64,000 bases of DNA from Caballeronia udeis (GTDB lineage: Bacteria; Pseudomonadota; Gammaproteobacteria; Burkholderiales; Burkholderiaceae). Position numbers and translations under genes: made by a program. Shown piece by piece: positions 16,322 to 25,414 of the stretch (positions within the stretch are counted from its first letter, which is position 1; the number at the start of each line of letters is the position of its first letter). The stretch covers positions 46,849-110,848 of the forward strand of contig NZ_FCOK02000026.1 of assembly GCF_001544555.2 (NCBI RefSeq). The letters run 5' to 3'. The notes under the pieces were generated by a model. That model saw nothing but the letters and a program-made list of their open reading frames with translations, was not told where the DNA came from and ran no database searches.

Positions 16322-17827
16322 CTATGCCGTTTTCAAAGGCATTTGCACGATGAAACGCGCGCCGCCTTCGGGCGCTGGAGCGTCCTCGTAATGCACGCTG
16401 CCGCTGTGCAGGACCATGATGTCGTGGACGATCGCAAGGCCCAGCCCGGCCCCGCCTTCCACGCCGTGGCCGTCGCCGCGAAAGAAGCGCTTGAACAGAT
16501 CCGGTTGCTGTTCCAGCGGCACGCCCGGACCATTGTCTTCCACTACGATTTCGGCCATCTTGCAGCCTTTTTCATCGAAGGTTTGCGTCACCGTGACGGT
16601 CACGCGTGCACCTTCGGCCCGCGACGTGGGTACGTACTTCAACGCGTTATCGATGAGATTGGCGATCACCTCGCGCACCAGCACGAGATTGCCGCGGACT
16701 ATCATCGGATGTTCGTTGTCGGGGTCGTCCAGACGCTGGAAGCCCAGGTCGACATGCGCGGCCAGTGCACGCGGCACCCATTCCGCGCCGGTTTCAAACG
16801 CGAGCGCGGCGTAATCGAAGTCAGTGAAACGTGCGGCCTGTTCACCCGGCTCGGCGCGCGCGAGCGAGAGCAATTGATTCGACAATCGCACTGCACGATC
16901 CGCCGATGCCCGCAGCTCCCTGACGGCGTCCAGCACCTTCGCGGGGTCCCTGGCGGTCGCTGCCTGCTCGGCATGCAGTTTCACGGCGGTGAGTGGCGTG
17001 CGAAGCTGGTGGGCGGCGTCGGCGATAAATTTGCGCTGGCCGTCCAGCGCCGTTTTCAGGCGCTCGAGCAGCGCGTTCATTGCGCTGGTCAGCGGACGAA
17101 TTTCGACGGGGACAAACGATTCGTCGACCGGCTCCAGCGACATGTGGGTCTGCCGGTTGAGGGTATCGGCAAGATCGGTCAACGGGTTGAGCTGCTGGTT
17201 CACCACGCGCCACACGATTACCCAGCCCGCCAGCAGCAAGAGCAGCAGCGGCATCATGATGGCGACCATGAACTCGACCGCTATCCGGTACCGCGAGCCT
17301 ACGCGCTGCGCGACCTCCACGACGATAGGATTGCCGTGCGTCTGGTCGACGCGCACCTGCGCCGCACGCACGCTCACGCCTTGGTAGTACGTCTCGAAGA
17401 TGTAGGCGTAGTGAATCCGGCGCACGTTCGTACCGGTCAGCGGCAGATCGGGTTCGCCGGCGATCTCGCTATCGCCGTCGCTGATCCGGTAGATCAGTTG
17501 CTCGACGGGGTCCGAGAACATGGCGCGGGCGAGCGGCGGCACCGTCACCGGCGCGTCGACGCCCGCCAGCTGGATTTGCTTGGAGATAGCCGTGGCGAGA
17601 TCCGCCAGCGAGCGGTCGACGACGTGCTGCGTGTATTGCCACGCCAGCCAATACGCCATCAGTCCGCTCATCAGCGCAAGCAGGGACAGCGGCGCGGCAA
17701 GGCGGCGCAGCAGCGAGCGCCGCAGGCTGGGCGGCACGCTGGCAGACATGGTTGTCGAGCGTGCCAGATGCAGCCAGTCGGCGCGGTCGAAACGTTCGTC
17801 GGGCGTGCGCCGGGGAGGGAATCGCAA
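16322..17827 (-). CDS. Sensor histidine kinase, TctE-like
   Basis: Inner-membrane sensor kinase of up to 501 residues. Two transmembrane segments (about residues 45-65 and 190-210) enclose a periplasmic sensor domain of the 2CSK_N kind found in TctE. HAMP, HisKA and HATPase_c domains follow. The phospho-accepting histidine is H273 in DAAHQLRTPL, the N box is NLIDNALKY and the G boxes are VEDNGPGVP and GAGLGLAI. The frame can start at TTG 17827 or, more conservatively, at ATG 17749, which begins just before the first membrane segment; neither has a clear RBS. It follows the response regulator by about 50 bases in the same operon. In relatives TctD/TctE controls tricarboxylate uptake, but no tctCBA genes are nearby. 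Confidence 0.88.
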   Translation of the reverse strand: MRFPPRRTPDERFDRADWLHLARSTTMSASVPPSLRRSLLRRLAAPLSLLALMSGLMAYWLAWQYTQHVVDRSLADLATAISKQIQLAGVDAPVTVPPLARAMFSDPVEQLIYRISDGDSEIAGEPDLPLTGTNVRRIHYAYIFETYYQGVSVRAAQVRVDQTHGNPIVVEVAQRVGSRYRIAVEFMVAIMMPLLLLLLAGWVIVWRVVNQQLNPLTDLADTLNRQTHMSLEPVDESFVPVEIRPLTSAMNALLERLKTALDGQRKFIADAAHQLRTPLTAVKLHAEQAATARDPAKVLDAVRELRASADRAVRLSNQLLSLARAEPGEQAARFTDFDYAALAFETGAEWVPRALAAHVDLGFQRLDDPDNEHPMIVRGNLVLVREVIANLIDNALKYVPTSRAEGARVTVTVTQTFDEKGCKMAEIVVEDNGPGVPLEQQPDLFKRFFRGDGHGVEGGAGLGLAIVHDIMVLHSGSVHYEDAPAPEGGARFIVQMPLKTA

Positions 17828-17875
17828 GGTGCTGGGTAATCGCTCGTCAGGCTTGTTATGCCGTCGGCAAACCGC

Positions 17876-18562
17876 TTACGCGGCCTGCCGGATTTCCTGC
17901 AGCAAGTAGCCGAAACCTCGCACCGTCACGATTTCCACGCGGCAGTTTTCCAGTTTCTTGCGAACCCGATGCACATAGACTTCGATCGCGGTGTCGCCCA
18001 GATCGCCGCCGAAGTGCGTCAGGTGATCCTGCAACTGGGCTTTGCTGACCACACGGCCGTGGCGCAGCAGCAGCATTTCGAGCACGGCGAATTCACGCGG
18101 CGACAATTCGAGCGGCTTTTCGTCGTTGAAAATGCGGCGATCGACGCCCGACAGGCGCAAGCCGCCCAGCGACACTTCCGGACGCGGTACATCGCCATGC
18201 GGGCCGCTGCGGCGCATCACGGCACGAATGCGCGCTTCGAGTTCGGCGGGTTCGAACGGCTTGAGCATGTAGTCGTCCGCGCCGCTGTTCAGGCCCTGGA
18301 CGCGGTCATGCAGCTCGTCGCGTGCGGTCAGGATAATCACGGGCGTATGGCGATTGCCCTGACGGAAACGCGACAACAGCGTCATGCCGTCGATACCCGG
18401 CAGGCCGAGATCGAGAATCACCAGCTCATGGCGATTTTGCGTGAGCGCCTGCTCCGCGAAAATGCCGTCGTGGACCATATCGACGGTGAAGCCGGCTTGT
18501 TCAAGGCTACTTTGGATGCCGCGCGCGATGGGGCGGTCGTCTTCGATTAGAAGGATTCGCAT
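17876..18562 (-). CDS. Response regulator, OmpR/TctD-like
   Basis: A 228-residue two-domain response regulator. The receiver has the acidic pair D8/D9, the phospho-acceptor D51 in LVILDLGLPGIDG and the conserved K in MLKPF. The C-terminal winged helix (about residues 125-220) is of the OmpR/PhoB kind, with LSPREFAVLEMLLLRHGRVV and the recognition helix DTAIEVYVHRVRKKL. It is the first gene of a leftward operon with the sensor kinase. The cognate signal is unknown; the closest named family is TctD/QseB. Confidence 0.92.
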   Translation of the reverse strand: MRILLIEDDRPIARGIQSSLEQAGFTVDMVHDGIFAEQALTQNRHELVILDLGLPGIDGMTLLSRFRQGNRHTPVIILTARDELHDRVQGLNSGADDYMLKPFEPAELEARIRAVMRRSGPHGDVPRPEVSLGGLRLSGVDRRIFNDEKPLELSPREFAVLEMLLLRHGRVVSKAQLQDHLTHFGGDLGDTAIEVYVHRVRKKLENCRVEIVTVRGFGYLLQEIRQAA

Positions 18563-19112
18563 GGAAGTCGCTCTTATACGATGGGTTGGGCTCGATTGTG
18601 CGGCGCGGTCGCCAGCCGGAATTGCCTACCTTTCTTTACCGCGGCGCCGTCCGAGTCATATCAGCAATCCTTTTACGCCAAACGCTGCACCGCGCCTCGC
18701 TGTGCAGCGATTCTCCTGTGGCCGGACACGCCGAAATTCCCCGATCCCGGACGCCACCCCGTGATTGGTTTCCAGCACGTCCGCTCGGCCCCTGTGGCGA
18801 CGAAACCGGTCGCTGAAGGGATGAACGGACAGTCCAAACCGTATGCGCTGCTGATTGTACAGTGTCGGTCTGTGCCGCCAATGGACTGGAGCCGTCAGAG
18901 CGCCCGAAGCATGGTGAAAGCTTACGCCTGCTTTAGATATTTGCTTTCTCGTTGAAAGATTTTGTTGCCATAAGCTTTCAAACACTATCATTTTTGCTTT
19001 CGAACAAGCGAGTCCAGGCCACATGCGGGGAGCTTATTGCGGTTTTTGAATGTCATAGTTTGTAATACGGCTGTTACGCCTTTGTCGCGGTAGTCAGGTT
19101 GGTAAACGGATT
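18563..19112. other. Gene-free stretch between the response regulator and phhB
   Basis: About 550 bases without a supported gene; several open frames overlap here on both strands but none has an RBS or recognisable product. The part from about 18900 to 19090 is AT-rich. I see no clear terminator for phhB. Confidence 0.5.
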
Positions 19113-19409
19113 TCAGGCCGCCGGCGTGATGGAGTCGATGAATGTCGCGAGCTTTATATCGCGCTCCGTGAGGCCCTTCGCCGCGTGGGTGGAGAGCGCG
19201 ATGTCCACTTTGTTGTACGCATTCGACCAGTCTGGATGGTGATCCATTTCCTGCGCTTTTATTGCCACGCGCGTCATGAAACCGAACGCCTCGTTGAAAT
19301 CGGCGAACTTGAAACTTCGCTGAATTGCGCTTTCATCGGCGCTGAGTTGCCATTGCGTCAGCTGGCCGAGAAGTTCGGGGAGTTCGTCAGGTGCGAATTT
19401 CTTGATCAT
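19113..19409 (-). CDS. phhB: Pterin-4a-carbinolamine dehydratase
   Basis: A 98-residue enzyme that dehydrates the 4a-hydroxy-tetrahydropterin made by phenylalanine hydroxylase, allowing cofactor recycling. The PCD motif EMDHHPDWSNAYNKVDIALSTH carries the active-site histidines (two in DHHPDW and one in STH). It starts with ATG after AGGAGGTCCCC, a very strong RBS. A divergent Lrp-type regulator lies 110 bases upstream, as is common for phh genes. The usual partner phhA (phenylalanine 4-monooxygenase) is not in this window, so the gene must work with a phhA elsewhere or serve molybdopterin metabolism. Confidence 0.9.
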   Translation of the reverse strand: MIKKFAPDELPELLGQLTQWQLSADESAIQRSFKFADFNEAFGFMTRVAIKAQEMDHHPDWSNAYNKVDIALSTHAAKGLTERDIKLATFIDSITPAA

Positions 19410-19519
19410 GGGGACCTCCTTGGCTTAAGCGATGGGGCGCCGCGCGGTTGAACGGCGCATGCGGCCGGGGAGCCACGCGGTAAGCTTGCGTCTTTCGGCA
19501 CTTCACGCAGGATATCCAC

Positions 19520-20026
19520 ATGGTCGACCTCGATCACTTCGATCTCGCGCTGCTCGACGTTCTTCAGCGTTTCGGCCGCGCGACACATCAACAACTCGGC
19601 GAGGAAGTGCCGCTGTCGCCGTCGCAAATCGGGCGCCGCTTGCAACGCCTGGAGGCAACCGGTGTGATCGATGGGTATCGCGTGGTGCTGCGTCCCGAAA
19701 AGCTCGGGCTCGGCGTGACCGCTTTTACGAGCCTCAAGCTGAAGCATCACGGCGATACCGTTATAGACCAGTTCCAGCAGCAGATCGAAGCGCTGCCCGA
19801 AGTGCTCGAATGCCATGCGACGGTTGGCGACGCCGATTACTTGTTGCGCATTGTCGCGCCGGATTTGAACGCGCTGTCTACGTTTGTCATGAAAAAGCTG
19901 ATGCGCGTTCCCGGCGTAGACAGTGTGCGCTCCAATATCGTGCTGACCACATTCAAGCGCAACGGACCGCTGCCGCTGGGACATCTCGCGGCCAATCCGC
20001 CGGATTCACCGGCTTCGCGGGGTTAA
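19520..20026 (+). CDS. Lrp/AsnC family transcriptional regulator
   Basis: A 168-residue feast/famine regulator. An N-terminal winged HTH (LALLDVLQRFGRATHQQLGE followed by VPLSPSQIGRRLQRLEATG) precedes an AsnC/RAM ligand-binding domain (about residues 70-150), with the conserved VLECHATVGDADYLLRIVAPD. It is transcribed away from phhB, and the 110-base space between the two starts would hold the shared operator. Amino-acid effector unknown; phenylalanine or tyrosine would fit the neighbour but is inference. Confidence 0.9.
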   Translation: MVDLDHFDLALLDVLQRFGRATHQQLGEEVPLSPSQIGRRLQRLEATGVIDGYRVVLRPEKLGLGVTAFTSLKLKHHGDTVIDQFQQQIEALPEVLECHATVGDADYLLRIVAPDLNALSTFVMKKLMRVPGVDSVRSNIVLTTFKRNGPLPLGHLAANPPDSPASRG

Positions 20027-20036
20027 GCCAGCGGGG

Positions 20037-20555
20037 TTAAGCCGGCTCGCTCAGCAAGTCGACATACGCAACCGGCACGAGATCGCTTGCCGCCACGCCG
20101 AGCTTCGCGAACAATTCCTCCGCTTCCTTTTCGCCGCCGGCTTCGTCGTCATCCGGTGCCAGCAGCACTTCCAGTTCGATGAAATCGCCCAGTCCGTCCA
20201 CGCGGTCCAGATGAATCCGCGTGCGCCCGACGATATACACGTGCCGCTCCTTGTTCACTATGCCGCGCGTATTCAGCGCCTGGGCGAGCAGCGCGTGCAT
20301 GGCTTCGGGGTTGGTGACCGGGCTGCGCGAGTAGTACGAGACCTTCGGGCCGTCGCGGTCATCGCGTTGATAGAAAATCAGTTCGGCCGGCGTGTTGTCA
20401 TCGAATTGACGTAGTTTCAGGCGGCCGTTCGGCACATCGTAGAAAAAATCTTGCTGGCGGTAGATCATCGGCGGTTCGCTGGCAAGCGCTGCTGCGCGTG
20501 CCAGAAGCTGGTCGAACTGATGTGCGCGAGCCTTGATTTCGATATTGCGTGCCAT
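20037..20555 (-). CDS. CYTH-domain protein (CyaB/triphosphate tunnel metalloenzyme family)
   Basis: A 172-residue protein of the CYTH superfamily. The N-terminal ARNIEIKAR is the family ExExK signature in shortened form (EIK), and basic residues follow along each strand (RLKLRQF, KVSYYSR), with acidic FIELEVLL near the C-terminus. Members are class IV adenylate cyclases or triphosphatases; the sequence does not decide which. It converges with the Lrp-like gene with only 10 bases between stop codons. Confidence 0.82.
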   Translation of the reverse strand: MARNIEIKARAHQFDQLLARAAALASEPPMIYRQQDFFYDVPNGRLKLRQFDDNTPAELIFYQRDDRDGPKVSYYSRSPVTNPEAMHALLAQALNTRGIVNKERHVYIVGRTRIHLDRVDGLGDFIELEVLLAPDDDEAGGEKEAEELFAKLGVAASDLVPVAYVDLLSEPA

Positions 20556-20661
20556 GTTGGGGTGTCCTGTTCACGTGGGCGCCAGATGCGCGACCCTCAG
20601 ACTAACAAAATTTGATGACCGGGAGATTCCCCGGTTTCGTCAGGTCGCAGCCCTTCTTCGA

Positions 20662-21582
20662 CTAGGTCGCCCATTGGTCTTCAATCAGACGTAACGCCGC
20701 CGCGATGCCAGGCTCTTCGCGGCGCTCCGCCAGCACGATGAACGAAAGCTGCGTAGGCACGGTGACGCCTTCCACGATGGTCAGCGCATGCGCGTGCGCT
20801 TCGGCGAGCGCAATGGAATCGCGCACGAGCGTCAGGCCCACGCCCGACTTGACCAGATCGAGCATGGACGGCTCCTGGTCCACTTCCGCCACTTTGACCG
20901 GCTGGACCCCGTGGGCGTCGAAGATCCGGGTGAGCAAGCGGTTGTGCGCCGACTCCGGCGGCGTCCAGATCCAGGGCAGCCGGGCAAGCGCCACCCAGCC
21001 ATTCTCTCCGCCATCCGGGCGGTCGGGCCGGTTCACGCGCTCCTTCCAGCCCGCCGGCGCCAGCACGCGGTACAGATATGGCTTCAACTGCACAACGTGA
21101 AATCGGTCCGGATCGCGGGGTTCGTCGATTGCCGGATCGCCGATATAAAACCCCACATCGAGATCGCGCGCCTTGATGCGCTCGAGCACCCAGCCCGACA
21201 TGCCGTGCCGCAGCGCGGTTTCAATGCGCGGATACGTCTCCACGAGTGCTCGCAGGAAGCCGCCGAGCCGGAGGAATTCGGGATCGAGGATCGTCCCGAT
21301 GGTCAGGCGTCCGCTGACCTCGTGGCGAAGCGCGGCGGCCACGCGCCGGACCTCGCTCGCGGCCGTCAGTGCGCGCTCGGCGTGCGGCAGGAGGGTTTCA
21401 CCGTCACGCGTGAGGATCAAGCCGTGCGACGTCCGCGAAAACAGCGCCACGCCGAGCGTCTCCTGCAAGTTCTTGATCTGGAGGCTGACGGCGGGCTGCG
21501 ACACATGCAACAGCACCGCCGCGCGCGTGAGATTGCCTTCGCGGGCGACAGTGACAAAAGCGCGGAGTAGAGTCAGATCCAT
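20662..21582 (-). CDS. LysR family transcriptional regulator
   Basis: A 306-residue LysR-type regulator. The N-terminal HTH (GNLTRAAVLLHVSQPAVSLQ) is typical, and a periplasmic-binding-like effector domain covers about residues 90-300. It is divergent from the GMC oxidoreductase gene with 171 bases between the starts, the usual arrangement for LysR regulating its neighbour. AT-rich sequence at 21590-21625 is the likely operator zone, but I could not define a specific T-N11-A site with confidence. Confidence 0.92.
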   Translation of the reverse strand: MDLTLLRAFVTVAREGNLTRAAVLLHVSQPAVSLQIKNLQETLGVALFSRTSHGLILTRDGETLLPHAERALTAASEVRRVAAALRHEVSGRLTIGTILDPEFLRLGGFLRALVETYPRIETALRHGMSGWVLERIKARDLDVGFYIGDPAIDEPRDPDRFHVVQLKPYLYRVLAPAGWKERVNRPDRPDGGENGWVALARLPWIWTPPESAHNRLLTRIFDAHGVQPVKVAEVDQEPSMLDLVKSGVGLTLVRDSIALAEAHAHALTIVEGVTVPTQLSFIVLAERREEPGIAAALRLIEDQWAT

Positions 21583-21753
21583 GCCTGATATTAGCCCAGC
21601 TTATAAAGCTGTTGAAGATATCTGATTGGATTGCTGCACTGCGTCCGCAGTAGCTTATGTCGAATATGGCATTAGAGCGGATCGCGCGAGCGGCGGTTTT
21701 CGGCGCTTCCAATCGGCCGGCGGTGAAGGTGAAGGGGTTGGCAGGAGACACAG

Positions 21754-23430
21754 ATGAAACAGGACGCGCGCAAGCTTGAGGGTGAATTCGATTACATCAT
21801 TGTTGGTGCCGGAACGGCGGGGTGCGTGCTTGCGAACCGGCTGACCGAAGACGCCGATGTGAGTGTGCTGCTGCTGGAAGCAGGCGGCAGGGATAACTAC
21901 CACTGGATTCACGTGCCGGTCGGATACCTCTATTGCATTGGCAATCCACGCACGGACTGGCTATATAAAACGCAGCCCGAACCGGGACTCGATGGGCGTT
22001 CGTTATCTTATCCGCGGGGTCGCGTGCTGGGCGGTTGCTCATCGATAAACGGCATGATCTACATGCGTGGCCAGCGCGAGGACTACGACGATTGGGCGCG
22101 CATTACCGGGGACCGCGACTGGTCATGGGATTCGGTGCTGCCGGTGTTCAAGCGCAGCGAGGACCATCACGGCGGTCCGAATGAATGGCATGGCACCGGG
22201 GGCGAATGGCGGGTGGAGAAACAGCGGCTGAAGTGGAAGGTGCTGGAAACGTTCGCGCAGGCGGCTCAGGAGAGCGGTCTTCCCGCTACCGACGACTTCA
22301 ATCGTGGCGACAACACCGGCGTTGGTTATTTCGATGTGAACCAGCGCAGCGGGATTCGATGGAATGCATCGAAGGCATTCTTGCGGCCCGCGATGAAGCG
22401 GCCCAACCTCACGATCATCACGGGTGCTCATACGCAGCGGCTGGTGATGGAAGGCAAGCGTTGCGTGGGTGTGGAGTATCGGGGTGGCGATACGGACTAC
22501 CTGGCCAAGTCGCGGTGCGAGGTGATCCTGAGTGCGGGCGCGGTGAACTCGCCGCAATTGCTGGAGTTGTCCGGCATTGGCAATGGGGCGCGGCTGCAGA
22601 GGCTGGGTATTGACGTGGTGCAGAACTTGCGGGGTGTTGGCGAGAATTTGCAGGATCATCTACAGCTTAGGATGGCTTACAAAGTTCACGGCGTACAGAC
22701 GTTGAACACGCTGTCGGCGCATTGGTGGGGTAAGGCGTGGATTGGCTTGCAGTACATGTTGATGCGAGGCGGGCCGATGTCCATGGCGCCCTCGCAATTG
22801 GGAGCGTTCGCGAAGTCCGATCCGGATGACTCGACCATTATGCGGCCCGACGTGGAGTATCACGTGCAGCCGTTGTCGCTTGACCGGTTCGGGGAGCCGT
22901 TGCACTCGTTCAATGCGTTCACGGCTTCGGTATGTCCGTTGCGGCCGACGTCGCGCGGGAGCGTACATATTGCGTCACCGGATGCGCGGGATGCGCCTTT
23001 GATCGCACCGAATTATTTGTCGACCGAACGTGATCGTGAGGTGGCGGTCAATGCTTTGCGTTTGACGCGGCGGATTGTAAGTGCGCCGGCGTTGGCGAAG
23101 TATTCGCCGGAGGAGATCTTGCCGGGGCCGGCGTTCCAGACGGACGCAGAGCTTGCTGTTGCTGCGGGCAAGGTCGGGACGACTATTTTTCATCCGGTGG
23201 GGACATGCAGGATGGGGACGGATAATGATCCGGCTGCGGTTGTTGATGGGCGTTTGCGTGTGATTGGTGTGAGCGGCTTGCGGGTGGTCGATGCTTCGGT
23301 GATGCCGACTATCACCTCCGGCAATACGAATTCCCCAACGTTGATGATTGCTGAACGGGCAAGCGAGATGATTCGCGCCGACCGGCCGTTTTTGTTTTCG
23401 CTTGCGCCGGTGAGTGGACTCTCTGGTTAA
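21754..23430 (+). CDS. GMC family FAD oxidoreductase (choline/alcohol dehydrogenase type)
   Basis: A 558-residue soluble flavoprotein. FAD-binding YIIVGAGTAGCVLANRL at residues 11-30, GMC signature 1 in PRGRVLGGCSSINGMIYMRG, signature 2 in GAVNSPQLLELSGIG, and the catalytic histidine in FHPVGTCRMG, followed by the NTNSPTLMIAERASEMI closing helix. Relatives oxidise choline (BetA), medium-chain alcohols (AlkJ) or polyethylene glycol; there is no betaine aldehyde dehydrogenase next door, so choline is not supported. Divergent LysR regulator upstream and a HAAT ABC transporter downstream suggest a catabolic unit in which the substrate is imported and oxidised, but that link is inferred. Confidence 0.9.
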   Translation: MKQDARKLEGEFDYIIVGAGTAGCVLANRLTEDADVSVLLLEAGGRDNYHWIHVPVGYLYCIGNPRTDWLYKTQPEPGLDGRSLSYPRGRVLGGCSSINGMIYMRGQREDYDDWARITGDRDWSWDSVLPVFKRSEDHHGGPNEWHGTGGEWRVEKQRLKWKVLETFAQAAQESGLPATDDFNRGDNTGVGYFDVNQRSGIRWNASKAFLRPAMKRPNLTIITGAHTQRLVMEGKRCVGVEYRGGDTDYLAKSRCEVILSAGAVNSPQLLELSGIGNGARLQRLGIDVVQNLRGVGENLQDHLQLRMAYKVHGVQTLNTLSAHWWGKAWIGLQYMLMRGGPMSMAPSQLGAFAKSDPDDSTIMRPDVEYHVQPLSLDRFGEPLHSFNAFTASVCPLRPTSRGSVHIASPDARDAPLIAPNYLSTERDREVAVNALRLTRRIVSAPALAKYSPEEILPGPAFQTDAELAVAAGKVGTTIFHPVGTCRMGTDNDPAAVVDGRLRVIGVSGLRVVDASVMPTITSGNTNSPTLMIAERASEMIRADRPFLFSLAPVSGLSG

Positions 23431-23795
23431 TTTCCTGCTCCAGCCGCCAACCGCAACATGATCGACCCCGCATAAACCCGACCCTAAATCCGTTCACCGG
23501 TGCGACCGAAATTCGACGTCCACCGGTTCGAACGAAAACCAAGCTTAAAACTAAGTGCAAATCCCGATGATTGCGCTGCATCATTGGCGCGACAATAACG
23601 CGTTCGCGCTTGTGGCGCCGCAGGTCTGCATCACCATTGTGCAGCACGCAAGAAGTGCAACAGCGGTGCAACAAAACTGCAACAGCAACATCGCAATCAC
23701 CCAACACAAACACCGCCAGCAAAACCACGGGCATGCGCCAAAAGCGCGCCGAGCTGAAGCTGAAACAAAGGCTCAAACAAAGCACGGAAGGGGAC
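23431..23795. other. Gene-free leader of the first HAAT transporter operon
   Basis: About 365 bases before livG. An open frame continues upstream of 23796 but codes for low-complexity residues and has no RBS. The region contains three phased TGCAACA repeats (listed separately). No clear terminator for the GMC gene was found. Confidence 0.55.
23656..23684 (+). repeat. Three TGCAACA direct repeats at exact 11-bp spacing
   Basis: TGCAACA occurs at 23656-23662, 23667-23673 and 23678-23684, that is every 11 bases, one helical turn. The last copy ends about 110 bases before the livG start. The geometry suggests an activator or repressor array; no known regulator is recognised. Confidence 0.6.
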
Positions 23796-24575
23796 ATGAT
23801 TCTCGGCGATACGATTCTGGAAACCCGCGGCCTGACAAAAGAGTTCAAGGGCTTCACCGCCGTCAACGGCGTGAACCTGCGCGTGCGTCGCGGCTCCATC
23901 CACGCATTGATCGGCCCTAACGGCGCGGGCAAAACAACCTGCTTCAACCTGCTCACCAAGTTCCTGGAACCCACCGCAGGACAAATCGTCTTCAACGGCA
24001 TCGACATCACCGGCGAACGCCCCGCGCAAATCGCCCGTCGCGGTGTCATCCGCTCATTCCAGATTTCTGCTGTATTCCCACATCTGACAGTGATGCAGAA
24101 CGTACGCATCGGCTTGCAACGCTCGCTTGGGACATCGTTCAAATTCTGGAAAAGCGAACGTGTCCTGGACGAACTCAATGACCGCGCCATGGACCTGCTC
24201 ACCCAGGTCGGCCTTACCGATTTCGCCGATACCACCACCGTCGAACTTTCCTACGGCCGCAAGCGCGCGCTCGAAATAGCAACCACGCTTTCGATGGAAC
24301 CCGAACTCATGCTTCTCGATGAACCCACGCAAGGCATGGGTCACGAAGACGTTGACCGCGTGACGGCGCTGATCAAGAAAGTATCGGCGGGACGCACGAT
24401 CCTGATGGTCGAACACAACATGAACGTGATCGCAGGCATCTCCGACACCATCACCGTCCTGCAACGCGGTGAAGTGCTGGCCGAAGGCAGTTATGCAGAG
24501 GTATCGAAGAACGCACTGGTGATGGAAGCCTACATGGGCAGCGCCGACGCGACCCTCGCCGGAGCGCATGCATGA
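23796..24575 (+). CDS. livG: Branched-chain amino acid-type ABC transporter ATPase (LivG-like)
   Basis: A 259-residue ATP-binding subunit of a HAAT-family importer. Walker A GPNGAGKTTCFNL, Walker B LMLLDEPTQGMGHED, H-loop MVEHNMNVI; the signature reads LSYGRKRALEIA instead of the usual LSYGEQR. The start at 23796 is chosen because GGAAGGGGAC precedes it; upstream in-frame sequence is low complexity. It overlaps livF by four bases (ATGA), and the operon continues livF, binding protein, livH, livM. The substrate is unknown; despite the family name many such systems carry amides, urea or aromatic compounds. Confidence 0.88.
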   Translation: MILGDTILETRGLTKEFKGFTAVNGVNLRVRRGSIHALIGPNGAGKTTCFNLLTKFLEPTAGQIVFNGIDITGERPAQIARRGVIRSFQISAVFPHLTVMQNVRIGLQRSLGTSFKFWKSERVLDELNDRAMDLLTQVGLTDFADTTTVELSYGRKRALEIATTLSMEPELMLLDEPTQGMGHEDVDRVTALIKKVSAGRTILMVEHNMNVIAGISDTITVLQRGEVLAEGSYAEVSKNALVMEAYMGSADATLAGAHA

Positions 24576-25333
24576 GCACGATCGTTGCGGAACGCCGCGC
24601 GGAACAATTGCGTGAAGCATCGACTCGGGAGCCGGCGCTCGAGCTGCTCGGTGCGCAAGCCTGGTACGGTGAATCGCACATCCTGCATGGCGTGGACCTG
24701 ACCGTGCACAGAGGCGAAGTGGTCACGCTGCTCGGGCGCAACGGCGCAGGCCGCACAACAACGCTGCGTGCCATCATGGGCCTCACCGGCCGTCGCACGG
24801 GATCAATTCGTATTGGCGGACACGAAACCGTCGGCATGTCGACGCATAAGATCGCGCACTACGGCGTGGGATATTGCCCCGAAGAACGCGGCATCTTTTC
24901 AAGCCTCTCGTGCGAGGAGAACCTGCTCCTGCCGCCGCTCGTGGGTAACGCGAAAGACGCCATGTCGATCGATGAAATCTATTCGATGTTCCCCAATCTC
25001 AAGGAACGGCGCAGCAGTCAGGGTACGCGTCTGTCGGGCGGCGAACAGCAGATGCTGGCCGTCGCGCGCATCCTGCGGACCGGCGCGAATCTGCTGCTCC
25101 TCGATGAAATATCGGAAGGACTTGCGCCTGTCATCGTCCAGACGCTCGCGCGAATGATCCTGATGCTGAAGGCGCGCGGTTACACGATCGTGATGGTCGA
25201 ACAGAATTTCCGTTTTGCCGCACCGCTCGCCGATCGCTTCTATGTCATGGAGCACGGGAAGATCGTCGAGCATTTCAACTCCGGTGAACTCGACACGAAA
25301 ATGCCGGTACTGCACGAGCTGCTCGGGGTTTAG
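24572..25333 (+). CDS. livF: HAAT ABC transporter ATPase (LivF-like) with arginine in Walker A
   Basis: A 253-residue second ATPase of the same importer. Signature LSGGEQQMLAVAR and H-loop MVEQNFRFA are standard. Two departures: the Walker A motif is GRNGAGRTTT, with R61 (codon CGC at 24752) where nearly all ABC ATPases have lysine, and Walker B is followed by DEISEGLAP rather than DEPSxGL. I recall similar motifs in Burkholderiales LivF-like proteins, so this may be a subgroup feature and not decay; the frame is intact. It probably forms an asymmetric dimer with LivG, whose Walker A is normal. Confidence 0.87.
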   Translation: MSTIVAERRAEQLREASTREPALELLGAQAWYGESHILHGVDLTVHRGEVVTLLGRNGAGRTTTLRAIMGLTGRRTGSIRIGGHETVGMSTHKIAHYGVGYCPEERGIFSSLSCEENLLLPPLVGNAKDAMSIDEIYSMFPNLKERRSSQGTRLSGGEQQMLAVARILRTGANLLLLDEISEGLAPVIVQTLARMILMLKARGYTIVMVEQNFRFAAPLADRFYVMEHGKIVEHFNSGELDTKMPVLHELLGV

Positions 25334-25414
25334 GACGTTGAACGTGCGTTCAAAGCAAGTTCAACACATCAGCATGCGGCCCACCGCAAGAACAACAACT
25401 CAACGGAGACTGTA

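Noticed and set aside
20570..20585. TGTTCACGTGGGCG as a further parS
   Set aside because: Only the CACGTG core and a few flanking bases match; it lies outside the parS cluster and has several mismatches.
20600..20640. Hairpin ACCGGG/CCCGGT as terminator of the LysR gene
   Set aside because: The six-base stem is followed by only a weak T-rich stretch.
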